Assembly (NCBI GenBank): GCA_963781555.1
Contig: CAWAGB010000003.1
Location: forward strand, 124,001-188,000
Length of the DNA: 64,000 nucleotides
Source: JAICQM01 sp963781555
Lineage (GTDB): Bacteria; Chloroflexota; Limnocylindria; QHBO01
Direction of reading: 5' to 3'
Shown piece by piece: positions 33,917 through 45,470 of the stretch (position 1 is the stretch's first letter; each line of letters starts with the position of its first letter). The translations under genes were made by a program, and so were the position numbers. The notes beneath the pieces were generated by a model. That model worked only from the letters and a program-made list of their open reading frames with translations. It was not told the origin of the DNA and made no database searches.

Positions 33917-34287
33917 GGCGGGGGGGGTATTCGAATAAAAATGAAGTGTTGAAAGGGCAAAACTACCACATCCCTAGCCAGCACCCAACCCCAGGTCCCT
34001 CGGTGGCCCGGCCCGGCGGGCCCAAGCCAACACCTCTTTTGCGCCGCCGCTATTTTTTATTGGCCGGGCGCAAATGGAAAATTTAGCCCTTGCTTCTCCC
34101 CCACGAAAGCCGGTATTGGCGGATAAACCGCTTTTTCACCCGGAAAGCAGCCGGCGTCATTCGTCGGTTTCAGGCGAACCTTCCGGGGGGCCACGGCTGT
34201 TAAGAAAAGATTTCTTCCGACTTTTGCCGCCCGATTTCTTCGTAAGCCACCGGCCCTTAGTTTCTTTCAGGACCAATCCCGTTGTCG
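33917..34287. other. Intergenic region between ndk and nrnA
   Basis: About 370 bases without a supported gene; includes the ndk upstream region and short AT-rich tracts (near 34,060). No hairpin of note. A promoter for nrnA is likely inside but I cannot place it. Confidence 0.4.
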
Positions 34288-35335
34288 ATGTCCAATCCCA
34301 TTTCCGCCCTGCAAACGCTGTTTGCCCAGCCCCGGCAGGTTGTCATCACCACCCACCACAAGCCCGACGCCGACGCGCTGGGCTCGTCGCTGGCCTGGGC
34401 CGGGTACCTCAAGCAAAAAGGCCACCACGTGACGGTGGTTACGCCTTCCGACTACCCCGCCTTCCTCAACTGGATGGAGGGCAACGACGAAGTGGTGGTG
34501 TACGACAAGCGCCAGAACGACCGCCAGGTGCGCGACCTCATTGCCCGCGCCGAAGTCATCTGCTGCCTCGACTTCAGCTGCCTGGGCCGCATCAACGAGC
34601 TGGGCGAGTACGTGCGCCAGGCCAGCGGCACCAAGGTGCTCGTCGACCACCACCAGGAGCCCGAGGACTTTGCCGACATCGTTTTTTCGGTGCCCACGGC
34701 CGCGGCCACGGCCGAGCTGATTTTTGAAATCATCCGCGACCTGGGCGACCAGGACCTCATCACCAAGGGCATTGGCGAGGCGCTGTACGCGGGCATTATG
34801 ACCGACACGGGCTCGTTCCGCCACCCCAGCACCTCGCGCAACGTGCACCTCATCATTGCCGAGCTGCTGAAGGTCGAACATCGACCTCTCGTCGGTGCAC
34901 CGCCGCATCTACGACTCGCACTCCGAAATCCGGCTGCGCTTCCTGGGCTTTGTGCTCAAGGATAAGCTGGTGGTGAACCGCGAGTTCAACACGGCCTACA
35001 TCGCCATCACGCAGGACGAGCTGCGCCAGTACGAAAGCAAAACCGGCGACACCGAAGGCCTGGTCAACTACGCGCTGAGCATCGAGGGCATTGGGTTTGC
35101 CGCCGTGTTCATCGACCGCGGCGTGGCCGTCAAAATTTCTTTCCGCTCGGTGGGCAACTTCTCGGTGAGCGACTTTTCGCGCCGTCATTTCGACGGCGGC
35201 GGCCACCACAACGCGGCCGGCGGCATCAGCTACGAGCCGCTGGATGCAACGGTGGAGCGCTTCCTGGGCATCTTGCCCGAGTATAAGGAGCAGCTCACGG
35301 GCGTGCCCGCCGCCGTAGCGCCGCCAGTGGCGTAA
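34288..35335 (+). CDS. nrnA: DHH/DHHA1 oligoribonuclease/PAP phosphatase (NrnA), one frameshift
   Basis: Start MSNPISALQTLFAQPRQ at 34288. DHH signatures TTHHKPDADALGS, LVDHHQEPEDF and MTDTGSFRHP, and DHHA1 end FDGGGHHNAAGG. One shift near 34,873 splits the frame at the DHH to DHHA1 linker; about 349 residues. It degrades short RNA and 3'-phosphoadenosine 5'-phosphate in the cytosol. Upstream ATG at 34282 is a TTG and is less likely. Confidence 0.9.
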
Positions 35336-35373
35336 CTTTGAACCGTATTCGATTCTTCACTTCTTCTATTTTC

Positions 35374-36421
35374 ATGCGTTTTTCCTCCCGCTCCTGCGCG
35401 GCAGCTGGCCCTGGCGGCCGGCGTGCTGGGCTTCGCTTCCCTCACCGCCTGCAACAAAGGCGGTGGCGATTTTGCCAAAACCAAGTCTGGCATCGAGTAC
35501 AAGATTTTCAAGAAAGTCGGCAACGGCTACGAGCGGCGCGAAATCGGCCCCGATGGCGACCCGACCTACAAAGACCGGGTGGGCAAGTTGCTGCTGGGCC
35601 ACATGCGCTACACCACCGGCAAGGACTCGGTGCTGCAGAACACCCGCCGCGACGTGGGCATGCCCGTGCCCCTGCCCCTGCAGGAGCTGAAGCAGAAAGG
35701 CGCCCCCGACGAGGCCCTGTCCTTGCTGCAGCCCGGCGACAGCGGCGTGTTCCGCTTCCAGGTCGACTCGCTCATCAAGCCCAAGTCGGGCCAGCCGGTG
35801 CCGCCGTTCCTGCGCCGCGGCGGCAACGTGGTGATGATGTACGTGGCCACCACGCCCAAGCTCATCACCCAGGAAGAAGCCCAGGCCATGCAGCCCGAGC
35901 TGCAGAAGCGCGCCATGGCTGCCCAAATGAAGCAGCGCATGGCCTCGCCCGAGTACGCCAAGCAGATGCAGGAGCAGAAGGACGCCCAGGCCAAAGCGAT
36001 GGCCGACGCCCGAAGTACAGGCCCAGCTGAAAAAGGACGACGCCGTGCTGCAGGACTACATCAAGAAAAACAACCTGACCGTGCAGAAAACGCCCTCGGG
36101 CATCTACTACCAGGTACTGAAGCCCGGCACCGGCCCCAACGCCCAAGCCCGGCCAGACGGTGAGCGTGAACTACAACGGCACGCTGCTCAGCGGCAAGGA
36201 GTTTGACTCGTCGGACAAAGCCGGCAAGCCCATTGAGTTCCCCATCGGCCAGGGCGCCGTGATTCCGGGCTGGGACGAAGGCATTGCCCTGCTCAACAAG
36301 GGCAGCCGCGCCATCCTGCTCATTCCCTCGTCGCTGGCCTACGGGCACGCGCGGTGCCGGCGCCGACATTCCCGCCAACGCGCCCCTGCGCTTCGAAGTG
36401 GAACTGGTTGACGTTCAATAG
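35374..36421 (+). CDS. FKBP-type peptidyl-prolyl isomerase lipoprotein 1
   Basis: Start MRFSSRS with a frameshifted signal and lipobox (GVLGFASLTACNKGG). The N-terminal half (YKIFKKVGNGYERREI, DSGVFRFQVDSL, PVPPFLRRGGNVVMM) looks like a degenerate FKBP. A charged helix leads to the C-terminal FKBP (VSVNYNGTLLSGKEFDSS, GAVIPGWDEGIALLNKGSRA, ADIPANAPLRFEVELV). About 348 residues with at least four shifts (near 35,400, 36,015, 36,145 and 36,350). It folds exported proteins at the outer envelope. First of four tandem FKBP genes. Confidence 0.85.
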
Positions 36422-36438
36422 ACCTTGTTAAATTTCTG

Positions 36439-36497
36439 ATTCCGGCCAACGGGCGGCGCGGCATAGCTGCCCGGGCTCCGTTGGCCGGAATTTTTTT
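36439..36497 (+). terminator. Terminator after FKBP gene 1
   Basis: Hairpin ATTCCGGCCAACGG / CCGTTGGCCGGAAT followed by seven Ts. Confidence 0.8.
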
Positions 36498-36513
36498 AGC
36501 CCCTCTCGCCGTG

Positions 36514-37111
36514 ATGAAAAATCTCCTGCTCCGTTCGCGCTACCTGCTGCTGGCTGCTGGCCTGCTGCTGGCTGCCCCGGCCCTGTGGAGCTGCAACTCC
36601 GAAACCACTACCAGAAGTCGGTGCGCCAGCACGAAGAGCAGATGAAGCGTCATCGACGAGGACACCATTCGCAACTACTTCGCCGCAACCAGCTACTCAC
36701 CAAGCTACCCGCACCAATTCCGGCCTGTACGTGGTGAACCTGGCTGACGAGCCCAGGGCACGCCGGTAACAGCGGGCAAGCAGGTGCGCCTGAAGTACCT
36801 GGGCCGCTTTCTGAGCAATGGCGCGCACCCCGAGTCGTCGGGCTACCCGGCTTCGAGGGCGACGCGAGCTTCCCGGCGGCAGCTATTTTCGATAACTCCG
36901 CCGACAACCACTCCGCCTGCGGCTGCGTGGTGTTCACGGCTGGCAGCGGCACCATTGCCGGTTTCAACGAAGGCCTGCTGCTGATGCGCCAAGGCGACCG
37001 CAAGCTGTTGCTGCATTCCCTCGCAGCTGGCCTACGGGCCCAGCGGCAACGCCGGTGCCGTTCCGCCCGATGCGGCCCTGCTGTTTGACATAGAAGTTCT
37101 CGAGCGTTTAA
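36514..37111 (+). CDS. FKBP-type peptidyl-prolyl isomerase lipoprotein 2, frameshifted
   Basis: Start MKNLLLRSRYLLLAAGLLL with lipobox ALWSCNS. The FKBP domain is scattered over frames: VRLKYLGRFLSNG, FDNSADNHS, AGFNEGLLLMRQGDRK, DAALLFDIEVLER. About 195 residues. The stop is uncertain, about 37,111, because a base seems lost near the end. Single FKBP domain. Confidence 0.72.
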
Positions 37112-37150
37112 TAACAGGCATTCCGTGGCAAAGCGCTAGCCTTGGTCGCT

Positions 37151-37631
37151 GTGAAGCGTGGCGTGGCCTGCGTGCTGTTGCTGGCCGCTACGGCCGCCAG
37201 CGGCAGGAAGCGCCCAAACGCCAGCCGTGCCGGCTACGCCCACGGCCCCGCCCGACTGGCTCCGACACCGCGCGCCTCGTCCCGCAGCTCACGCCGGGCG
37301 GGGTGCGCTTTGTGTTTCGTGAGCGGGGCACTGGGCCGTTGGCCCAGCCCGGCAGCCGCGTGGCCGTGCGCTACACCGGCTTTCTGCCCGATGGCCACAT
37401 CTTCGACGCCACGGCAGCCTCCGGGCGGGCCGCTGCGCTTCCGGGTAGGCCGCGGCGAGGTCATTCCGGGCTGGGACGAGCTGCTCCTGCTGTTGCCCGC
37501 GGGCTCGCGGGTGCGGGCCTGGATTCCGGCCGCGCTGGCCTACGGCGCCAGCCGGCGTGCCCGACCCCGACGATGACGCCGCTTACCTCATTCCGCCCAA
37601 CACCGAACTGGTTTTTGAGCTGGAGGTGTGA
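37151..37631 (+). CDS. FKBP-type peptidyl-prolyl isomerase lipoprotein 3, frameshifted
   Basis: The GTG at 37151 gives MKRGVACVLLLAAT; the lipobox Cys needs one missing base. Then TPGGVRFVFRERGTG, SRVAVRYTGFLPDGHIFDAT, GEVIPGWDELLLLLPAGSR, and PPNTELVFELEV over three frames. About 160 residues. The last residues match the normal FKBP end. Confidence 0.72.
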
Positions 37632-37686
37632 GCGTGCGCTAAGCATCGTTCAGCTTCCGGCTGCCTGATTTCTTACTTCTATCCTC

Positions 37687-38652
37687 ATGCGAAATACTTT
37701 TTCTGCGGCGCCGTTCTGCGCTTTGTTCGGCTAGCCGCAGCCGGCACTGGCGCAGGCCCCGGCCGCCGATTTTGCCCGCCTGCCCAGCGGGCACCGAGTA
37801 CCGCCTGTTTCGCAAAGACGCCGCCGGGCGCTACCAGCCCCGCCGCTGGCGCCCTACCGATGCGCCCTACGCCAGCCGCGCCGGCCAGATTCTGACCGTG
37901 TTTATGGAATTTCGCACCGGCCGCGACTCGGTGCTCATGAAATCGCGCCTCATGCAGCCCACTGCCCAGCCCGTGGCCCTGCCGCGCAGACCCGCCCGCG
38001 GCGGCCTCGAAGAAGCCCTGGGCACTGCTGCTGCCCGGCGACAGCGCCGTGTTCCGCTTCCCGGCCGATACCGTATTTGCCAAAACGTTCCGCCAGCCCG
38101 TGCCGCCCTTTCTGCGCAAAGCCGGCAATACGCTGATGGTGTTGGCCAGCGCCCGTGAACTGCTGACGCATGGCCGAAATGACGGCCCGCCAGCAGCAAG
38201 CTGCAGGCCGAATACGCTGAAGCAGGCCGAAGCCGCTGCCGCGGCCCAAACCGTGCCAAAGACAACGCCCAGATTCAGGCCTACCTGAAAAAGAACAAGC
38301 TGGTGGCCAAGAAAACGGCCGGCGGCACCTACTACATCATCACCCGAGCCCGGCACGGGCCTGCCGCCCAAAAGGGCCAGACCGTGCAGCGTACTGTACC
38401 GCGGCACCGTGCTGGCCACGGGCAAGGAGTTCGACTCGTCGGCCAAGCACGGCAACGAGCCCATTTCCTTTCGCCCTGGGCGCGGGCCAGGTTATCAGGG
38501 CTGGGACCAGGGCATTGCCATGCTCCCCAAAGGCAGCAAAGCCATGCTGCTCATTCCCTCGCCCCTGGCCTACGGCGCGCGCGGCGCCGGGGCCGACATT
38601 CCGCGCCAACGCCGTGCTGCGCTTCGAAGTGGAGTTAGTAGACTTTAAATAA
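37687..38652 (+). CDS. FKBP-type peptidyl-prolyl isomerase 4, two-domain, frameshifted
   Basis: Start MRNTFSAAP. The N-terminal half (EYRLFRKDAAGRYQPR, DSAVFRFPADTVFAKTFRQ, PVPPFLRKAGNTLMV) aligns closely with gene 1's N-terminal half, the C-terminal half has FKBP motifs GKEFDSSAKHGNE, GYQGWDQGIAMLPKGSKAM, FEVELVDFK. So genes 1 and 4 are two-domain paralogues. At least five shifts. The stop at 38650-38652 is clear. Confidence 0.75.
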
Positions 38653-38740
38653 GCTGCAGCTTAGCCTGTTTGCTAAAAGTCAAGGCCGTGCCGGTGCTTT
38701 GGCCACTACCATGGCGCCTGCTCACCTGCACGGCCGCCAG

Positions 38741-39469
38741 CTAGTTCGCCAGCACTTCGACAGAATGTCGAGCGAGCGGATTTCGCCCAGCTGCTCCACG
38801 TGCAGCTGGTAGTAGCGAATGAGCACGTTCAGCAGCTCGTGCCGTACGCGGCCGTTGGGGATGGTGCTGGTGGCCGGGGTCGCGCAGCAGTTCGTCGAAG
38901 TAGCCATCGAATTCGCGCAGGCGCAGCGTGGCCGGGCCCGGTAGCGCCCGTGCGCGGTGGGCGCGTGGCCCGGCCATGATCACCTGGTCGGTCAGTTCGC
39001 CGCCCGTGCTGATGCCAAAGCCCAGGTAGGTAGCCAGCTGCAGCAGAAAGATGAGCGCAAAATTCTCCGCTGCCCGCTCTTCTGCTGGTCAAAAGCCAGA
39101 ATGGAATCGTGCAGAAACTGAAACAGCGGCTCGTTCTGCTCTTCCTCGCGCACGGCCCGGCCCACCACTTCCGACAGAAACAGCACCACGCTGCTTTTCT
39201 GCACCTCGTAGGGCAGGCGTCAGGAACGGCTCGGCGCAGCGGAACTCCGACAGGCGCGTGAGGCCGCCGCTGCCCCGGGCCACGTAGGCCACCAGCTCCA
39301 GCAGCGTGAAGGGCTGAAACAGGGCAATGCGGCCCGGCGGCTTGGCTTTGCGCACGCCGTTCACCACGTAGCTCTGCACGCCCAGCCGCTCGGTGTAGAT
39401 GCGGGCAATGATGCTGGTTTCGCGGTATTTCAGGTAGCTGAGGACGATGCCCCGGGTTTTGATTAGCAT
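38741..39469 (-). CDS. recO: DNA repair protein RecO, frameshifted
   Basis: Start MLIKTRGIVLSYLKYRETS, IIARIYTERLGVQSYVV and NGVRKAKPPGRIALFQPF, the OB-fold of RecO. The later frames carry SSVVLFLSEVVGRAVREEE, FALIFLLQLATYLGFG and LLNVLIRYYQLHV, ending LDILSVEVLAN. Four pieces in three frames; about 242 residues. RecO helps RecA load on ssDNA via RecR. No zinc cysteines are seen. Confidence 0.85.
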
Positions 39470-39566
39470 GTTTTATCGAAATAAGGAATGAGGAGTGCGG
39501 AATGAAGAATTTCGGCAGGCATGCATAACCACAATTCCGCGTTCTTCACTCTGCATTCGCTCAGCT

Positions 39567-41963
39567 CTATTTGCTAAGCACGGCCACTTTGCTCACGCAG
39601 CCGTTCTTGCCATCGGCATCGGCAGAAAGCACCAGGTAAATGCCCGAGCGCACGCGCTGGCCGTCGGGCGTGGTCAGGTTCCAGGTCACGGTGCCGCCGT
39701 TGGCCGTGGTGGCGTACACGAGGTGGCCGGCCACGTCGGTAATTTTCACCATGCGCATTGTTGGCCAGGCCGCGTGATGCCCACCGTGCCCGCGAAATCG
39801 GGCCGCACGGGGTTGGGGAATACCGCGGCGCAGTTGGGCTCGCCTTCGGTGACGGTGGCCGCGCCGCGGTAGCGCCACCACGCCGGCATCGGTGGCCACC
39901 CACACTTCGCCGGTTTTGTCGTTCACTTTCACGTCCACAATGCGGTTGGAGGGCAGCGGGCTGTTGGCGGTGGTGAAGTGCAGCAGGGCCTCGTCGGCAT
40001 CGGGGCTGAAACAGCCACAGGCCGTTGTCGGTGCCAAACCACTTGCGGTCGCCGCCATCCACGGCCAGCGTGCCGCACGGCCTCGCTGAACAGCGCCGGA
40101 AAGCCCGTGCCTTCGCCCCGCCGCACAACGGGCAGCGTGAATACGGCATCCGAGTCGAAAGGGCCCGCTGGGGTCGTTGAACACGGCCACGCCTTTGATG
40201 GTGGCGGCCCACATGTACCCCCGGCGGTCTTTCGCCAACTCATAAATCTGATTGTCGGGCAGGCCCGTGGCCGTGGTGAAAAAGCGCGTGGCTGCGGTTG
40301 GTACCGTGGCGGGGTCGACGGCAAAAATGCCCATGGCGGCCGCATCGGTGGGGTCGGTTTTGCGCGACACCGAAACCCAGACGTAGCCATTATCGTCCAG
40401 GGCAATGCGGTCGAGCGCCTCAAGCCCCGGCACCCACGGAATGATTTGCCAGGTGGTCGCGGCCGGGTCGAAGAGGAACAAGCCCCGAGTACGCCGGACC
40501 GCAAATGCCGGTTCACCACCCACACTTTGCCCTCCGGCGTCGGCGGCCACATCGGTGACTTCGACCCGGTTCTGGCCATGCCAAAGGTGCCCAGCAGCGG
40601 GCTGCCGGCGGGCGTGCCTTCGCCAAACTGCCGAATTTGCCCGGGCCTTTCCACTCCAGCAGCCCGCCGCCGTAGGCGCCCACGTACAGGGTGCCGTCGG
40701 GGGTGCGGGTGCCGCGCACCGGGCTCGAGCAGGCTTGGGGAACTCGCCGGGCTGGGAAGGTTCGGCGCGTTGAAGTTGGTCCATTGCCCGTCTGTTATAT
40801 TCGTAAAACCCGGCGCCTGCCCGCACGATAGACGGGTCGTACCGCTCGGAATAGCCGCCCGGTGAATACGTCCACGGTGTTGGTGCGGGCATCGGCCAGC
40901 AACACTGAAGGCCAGGCTGCTGGCCGGGCCATTGGCCACAAACGGCTCCGTGGGCCTGGCCGCGCCGGGCCGCACCCGCTGCAGGCCCAGCTCGAAGTTG
41001 GCCACGTAGAAGCTGCCATCGCGCGAGCGCACGGCATCCTGCAGAAAGGTGCCGGCCGGGGCTGCGGCCACCACAGTGGTCACCGCGTCGTTGCGGTCCG
41101 ATGCGGCGCACGCCCGTAGTCATCATCGATGATCAGCACCCCGATGCTGCTGGCCCGCAGGTTGCGGAACTGCGCCGTGTAGGTGTTCGGCACCGACCGC
41201 CAGGTGCCGGGGCTGCCGGGCACGAACTGATACACGCCCGATGCCGGTGCCGCTCCACGGCGGCATACACCTGCGCCGTCGTAAGCCGCCAGAAAGCGGT
41301 AGATCGCCGCGCGGGGTCCAGCGGCACGGCTGGTACAGCGGTCCAGCTGCGGTAGTCGAGCAGGTTGCTGGTCAGCGCCCCGCGCAGCAGCCCAGCCGAA
41401 GTGGCCACGTAAAGGTAGCCGTTGGCCACAGCGGCATCGTACACGTCACCACGGTGCCGCCCGGCCCAATGTTGCTGTAGGTATCCTGATTTCCAGCTTG
41501 ACCAAGTCAATCACCACCAGGCCAAAGGTAGTTGACACGTAGGCCTTGCCGCTGCCGATCGATATGGTTGGTATATGGTCTTATCGCCCTGAATCGGCTT
41601 GCGCAGCAATCGTTGAGGTTGCGCACGCTGCCATTGGGCTGCAGAATGTCAATGTTGGTGTTGCGATAAGCCAGCACCGTTTGCTGCGTCACCGAATCGT
41701 AGGCCAGGGCCGCTACTCCCACATCATTCAGGCCATCGCGGCGCGAAAGCACCTGCGTGGTATTCAGGTCTTTATCCAGGAAATAAAAGGCATTTTCCGT
41801 GGCCACATACACCCGGTCGCCGGCATCGGCCAGGCGCAGGGGGTGGTTGGTGGGCAGGTGCAGCTGCCAGTCGCCGTAGCCGACCGGCCTCTGGGCAAGG
41901 CGTGCCGCAGCAACTGAACAGCAGCCCGGCCAAGCCCAGCAAACAACGGAAAAAGTGAGACAT
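39567..41963 (-). CDS. porZ: Type IX secretion protein PorZ, heavily frameshifted
   Basis: About 800 residues from ATG 41963 (MSHFF). The N-terminal beta-propeller starts GDWQLHLPTNHPLRLADAG, DRVYVATENAFYFLDKDLN. Other blades are VWVSVSRKTDPTDAA, and TGEVWVATDAG. The C-terminal FlgD-like domain has GGTVTWNLTTPDGQRVRSG and YLVLSADADG. PorZ supports transfer of A-LPS to T9SS cargo at the outer membrane. Dense shifts (about ten) lie along it. PorZ marks the DNA as Bacteroidota. Confidence 0.83.
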
Positions 41964-41974
41964 ACGCTCAGCAA

Positions 41975-42670
41975 AAACACAGAGTATGGATAGCAAAGCA
42001 GCAGGTGCCCAGCCGTCTGCCAACGCTGCGCCCGGCTTGTTTAGTGCGCGGCGGCCGAGCGGGCTTCCAGCGTCGGGTGCTTTGGCCTGCATGCCTTCCA
42101 GAAAACAGGGCCGGCAGCGGGCTTCGTACGAGTCGGTTTCGCCGAGCAGCACCTGGCTTTCGCTGGCCGCAATGCGGTACGAATACGAGGCAATTTCGCC
42201 GCAGCACACGCACACGGCGTGCACTTTGGTCACGAATTCGGCCGTGGCCAGCAGCGCCGGCATGGGGCCAAAGGGCCGGCCCAGGTAGTCCATATCGAGC
42301 CCGGCCACGATCACGCGGATGCCGTTGTTGGCCAGCTGCGCGCACACGTCCACCAGCGAGCTCATCAAAAAACTGTGCCTTCGTCGATGCCCACCACGTC
42401 GGAGCCGGCCGCCAGCAGCAGGATTTCGGAGGCAATGGCCACCGGCGTCGAGCGAATGCGGGCGGCGTTGTGGCTCACCACGTCTTCGGCGTGGTAGCGG
42501 GTATCGAGGGCGGGCTTGAAAATTTCGACCCGCTGCCGGGCAATGCGGGCGCGGGTGAGGCGGCGAATCAGCTCTTCGGTTTTGCCCGAAAACATGGAGC
42601 CGCACACCACTTCAATCCAGCCCCGGCGCGGGGCGTTGTGGCGGTTGCCGACGCGGGGTTCAATAAACAA
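41975..42670 (-). CDS. tdk: Thymidine kinase, frameshifted
   Basis: P-loop GSMFSGKTEELIRRL, then DVVGIDEGTVFF-like lid, after a shift near 42,370 VIVAGLDMDYLGRPFGPM, and zinc cysteines CVCCGEIAS and CRPCFLEGM, the bacterial type II TK pattern. Start MFIEPRVGNRHNAP at 42670. The 3' end is uncertain: the frame runs on toward PorZ, so the true stop is probably hidden by a shift near 41,990. Confidence 0.87.
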
Positions 42671-42835
42671 GGTACAGGCGGCTTGAGATGGGTTTGAAAC
42701 CTAAAGTTAGGAACGAACAGCCGAGCACGCCACTCCGTCCCAGCCGACACTGGCGCCGACTCGAGCAAACGCCCTGACCATCTGCTGTTACCTGGCGGAG
42801 CCGCTGCCCAATAATTTCGGCTCAGCCAGTTGGGC

Positions 42836-43159
42836 CTAGCCATACTGCACGTGGGGCAGCTTGCGTGGCTTCGGGCACCCGGCCCATGGCCTCGCCCGCG
42901 GGCAGCTGGGCCTGGCAGGTAAGCCGCTCGTTGGGCAGCAGGCGGCCGGCGGCCCGGTAGCGCAGCTCGGCAGCGGTGGGCGGGCTGAGGTTTTCCAGGC
43001 CCTGCCAGCACTTGCATGCGGCAGGTGGTGCAGCGGCCTTTGGCCCCGCAGGCGTGCATCCAGTCGTGGCCGGCGGCGTGCAGGGCAGCCAGCAGCGTGG
43101 CCCCGGCCGGCACTTCTATCGGCCGCGCCGGGCAAGTTTTCAATCGTCAACAGGGCCAT
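42836..43159 (-). CDS. 2Fe-2S plant-type ferredoxin, frameshifted
   Basis: Start MALLTIENL; then PIEVPAGATLLAALHAAG, the cluster motif CGAKGRCTTC and a later Cys in RLTCQAQL. The C-terminus KLPHVQYG comes from another frame after shifts near 42,990 and 42,870. About 108 residues. A soluble electron carrier; partner unknown. Confidence 0.82.
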   Translation of the reverse strand: MALLTIENLPGAADRSAGRGHAAGCPARRRPRLDARLRGQRPLHHLPHASAGRAWKTSARPPLPSCATGPPAACCPTSGLPARPSCPRARPWAGCPKPRKLPHVQYG

Positions 43160-43196
43160 TTGTGCCTAACTTCGGCCACCGAAACCCGGCCTTTTT

Positions 43197-44404
43197 ATGA
43201 ACGACAAATATAGCCTCGCCAAGTGCGCGCAATACGGCCGCCGCTTGGCCGCCCGGCTCTGCGACCAGCATTTCGGCTCCCAGCCCACCGCCACCCTCGA
43301 CGGTCCGGCCGTGCTCAAGTTCACGCCCAGTCCGCCAGCTCAACCTGCTGGTCATTCGCCAGCTGCTCGGCCAATGGCAGGCCGAAACCGCCCGCCTGCG
43401 CAGCCCTTATTTTGATTTTGAAGCCGCTCCCGTGCAGGCGGCCCTCACGCAGTTCATGAACGTGCTGTCGCGCCACATCAGCCTGGGCCGCGCCGCCTTC
43501 GAGCCCTTGCTGGCCCAAGCCGCCGCCGATACCCTCGGCATGGTAGCCGACCCCAGTGGCAGCTTCCAGCGCCTGCTGCTGGGCACGGCCGAGACGGTCA
43601 CCCTCGCCGGCCTGCGCGACAACCTGCGCTACATCGACATCGACAAAGCTTTTTTCAGGGATTTGTCGAGAGCCTGCCCGCCAGCAAGCGAGCCTCAGCC
43701 GCGATTTTCTCGCTGCACCGCTTCGAGCTGTACCACGCCGCCAACTACAAGGCCCACCAGCCCATGCAGCGCCTGGTCGCCGAGCTCAGCGCCCTGCTGC
43801 CCCTCACCACCGCCGACCTGCTGGAAGATGGCCCGGTTTCAACTGCCAGTGCCTCCGCAAGCCGCCCCCGGTTGCCCCGGCGGCCGAGCAGGCAGCTCCC
43901 GCAGCAAAGCCCGCGGAGCCTGCTCCGGCAAGCGCTCCGGTGCCAGTGCCAACCTTCGTTTCTGCTCCGGCCGCAAGCGCTCCGGAGCCAGTGCCAGTCA
44001 CGCCGCCCGAGCCACCGTCTGCCGCTCCCGCCTTGCCGCCGCCTTCGACCGAGCGCCGTCGTCCCTCTGCACGAAAAGCTGAAAGCCAGCCAGCCCACCA
44101 CCGCCCCCTTGGCCGAAACGCTGCGGGCCACTGCGCCATCCGTCAGCTGGCCGAGCGCGCCGGCCCCAAAGTAGAAACCCTGCGCGAAGCCATTTCCATC
44201 AACCAGCGCTTCAGCTTCATCAACGAGTTGTTTAATGGCGAAAACATGGAGTACCACGCCGCCATTCAGCACCTCGACACCCTGCCCACCGCCGACCAGG
44301 CCCGGGCCTACGTTACCGGCCACCTGTCGCAGCGCTACGATTGGGGCCGCAAAGAAGAACACGTCAATAAGCTGCTGAAGCTCATCGAGCGCAAGTTTGC
44401 CTAG
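43197..44404 (+). CDS. Uncharacterised protein with Ala/Pro-rich linker, frameshifted
   Basis: Start MNDKYSLAKCAQYGRRLAAR. The N-terminal domain (SPYFDFEAAPVQAALTQFMN, RDNLRYIDIDK) and C-terminal domain (QLAERAGPKVETLREAI, SINQRFSFINELFNGE, EEHVNKLLKLIERKF) are helical and flank an Ala/Pro/Val linker of about 70 residues near 43,860-44,060. About 400 residues with four or more shifts. I do not recognise it, though such cores are common in Bacteroidota next to essential genes. Confidence 0.6.
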
Positions 44405-45470
44405 TTCCGCGCTCCTGTTTACCGCAGTCCCTGGCTGGGAGCCCGCGTCTCGGCGCTGGCTGTTGCCGTGGCTGCTGGCAGTGGCTGCGCTGGCCAATCT
44501 GGCCTACCCGATGTACGTGCACTACGATTTCTCGCACTCGCTCGGACACGCGCAGCTACCTGCGCATGGCCGCCGGCCGCTTCGACAGCGTCAGCGTCAC
44601 CCGCCGCTACCGGGTGCTGGTGCCTGCCGCGGCGGCGGTCGTAGCCGCACCCAGTAGCCCGGACTATATGGCCGTGTATGGCCCCAGCGCCCGGCCGGGC
44701 AGTGGCCGCTGCGCTTCGCTTTTTACTTGGTCAATTGCCTGGTGCTGGCGGCCGCCGGGGCCTGCTGGTATCACGGCTGCCCGCCTGGCAGGGGCCTCCG
44801 TCTGCGCGCCGCCCTGGCCATGCTGGCCGTGCTCACCAGCCGCTGGGCCGTGTATGCCGCCGGCCTGCCCCTCACCGATAGCCTGTACCTGCTGGTTATT
44901 GGCCTGGGCTACTACGCCATCCGGCGGGGCCCCGGCGGCGGCTGGGCGCTGGCTGGCGCGCTGGTCGTTGGGCCCACTGGCCAAAGAGTCTTTCTTCTTG
45001 TTGGTGCCCTGGCTGCTCTGGTTTGGCCGGCCAGCCCTGGCGTGGCCCCGCCAGCTGCTCGCGCTGGCGGCTGGGCTAGCCGCCTTGTTCACTGGTGCAT
45101 TAGTTCATCGACAGCCGCTTCGGAGCGCCCGGCACGCCGTCGGTAGCCAATGCCCTGGAGCACATTGAAAACATTACCTATTCCTTTCATCGGGCCGCTC
45201 TCGCCAAAAGGCATCGGCGAACTGCTCAGCATTTTTGGCCTATTCACCTTCATGTTCCCATCGCTTTCTGGCTGGAAGCAACGCCAAGCAGTCGCCGTTC
45301 AGCTGTCGGCTTTCATACTCGCTTGGGATGGGCCGAAATCAGTCTGCTTGCTCATCGTAGGCTTTCACATGCTGCTTTCCGGCGACCTGGGCCGCATGGG
45401 CTACCTGGCCGCCCCTGTTTTCTGCGCCGCACTAGCCTCAGTCTTCACCCACTGGCGCGCCTGCTCAGCT
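44405..45470 (+). CDS. Polytopic membrane protein, glycosyltransferase-like, frameshifted
   Basis: Hydrophobic segments LPWLLAVAALANLAYPMYV, LVNCLVLAAAGACWYHG, LYLLVIGLGYYAIRR, LLVPWLLWFGRP and FHMLLSGDLGRMGYLA in different frames; RTYLRMAAGRFDSVSVTRRY gives a loop typical of membrane glycosyltransferases. Start and stop are unclear (after 44,404; ends about 45,470). At least six shifts. The substrate is unknown. Confidence 0.55.
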
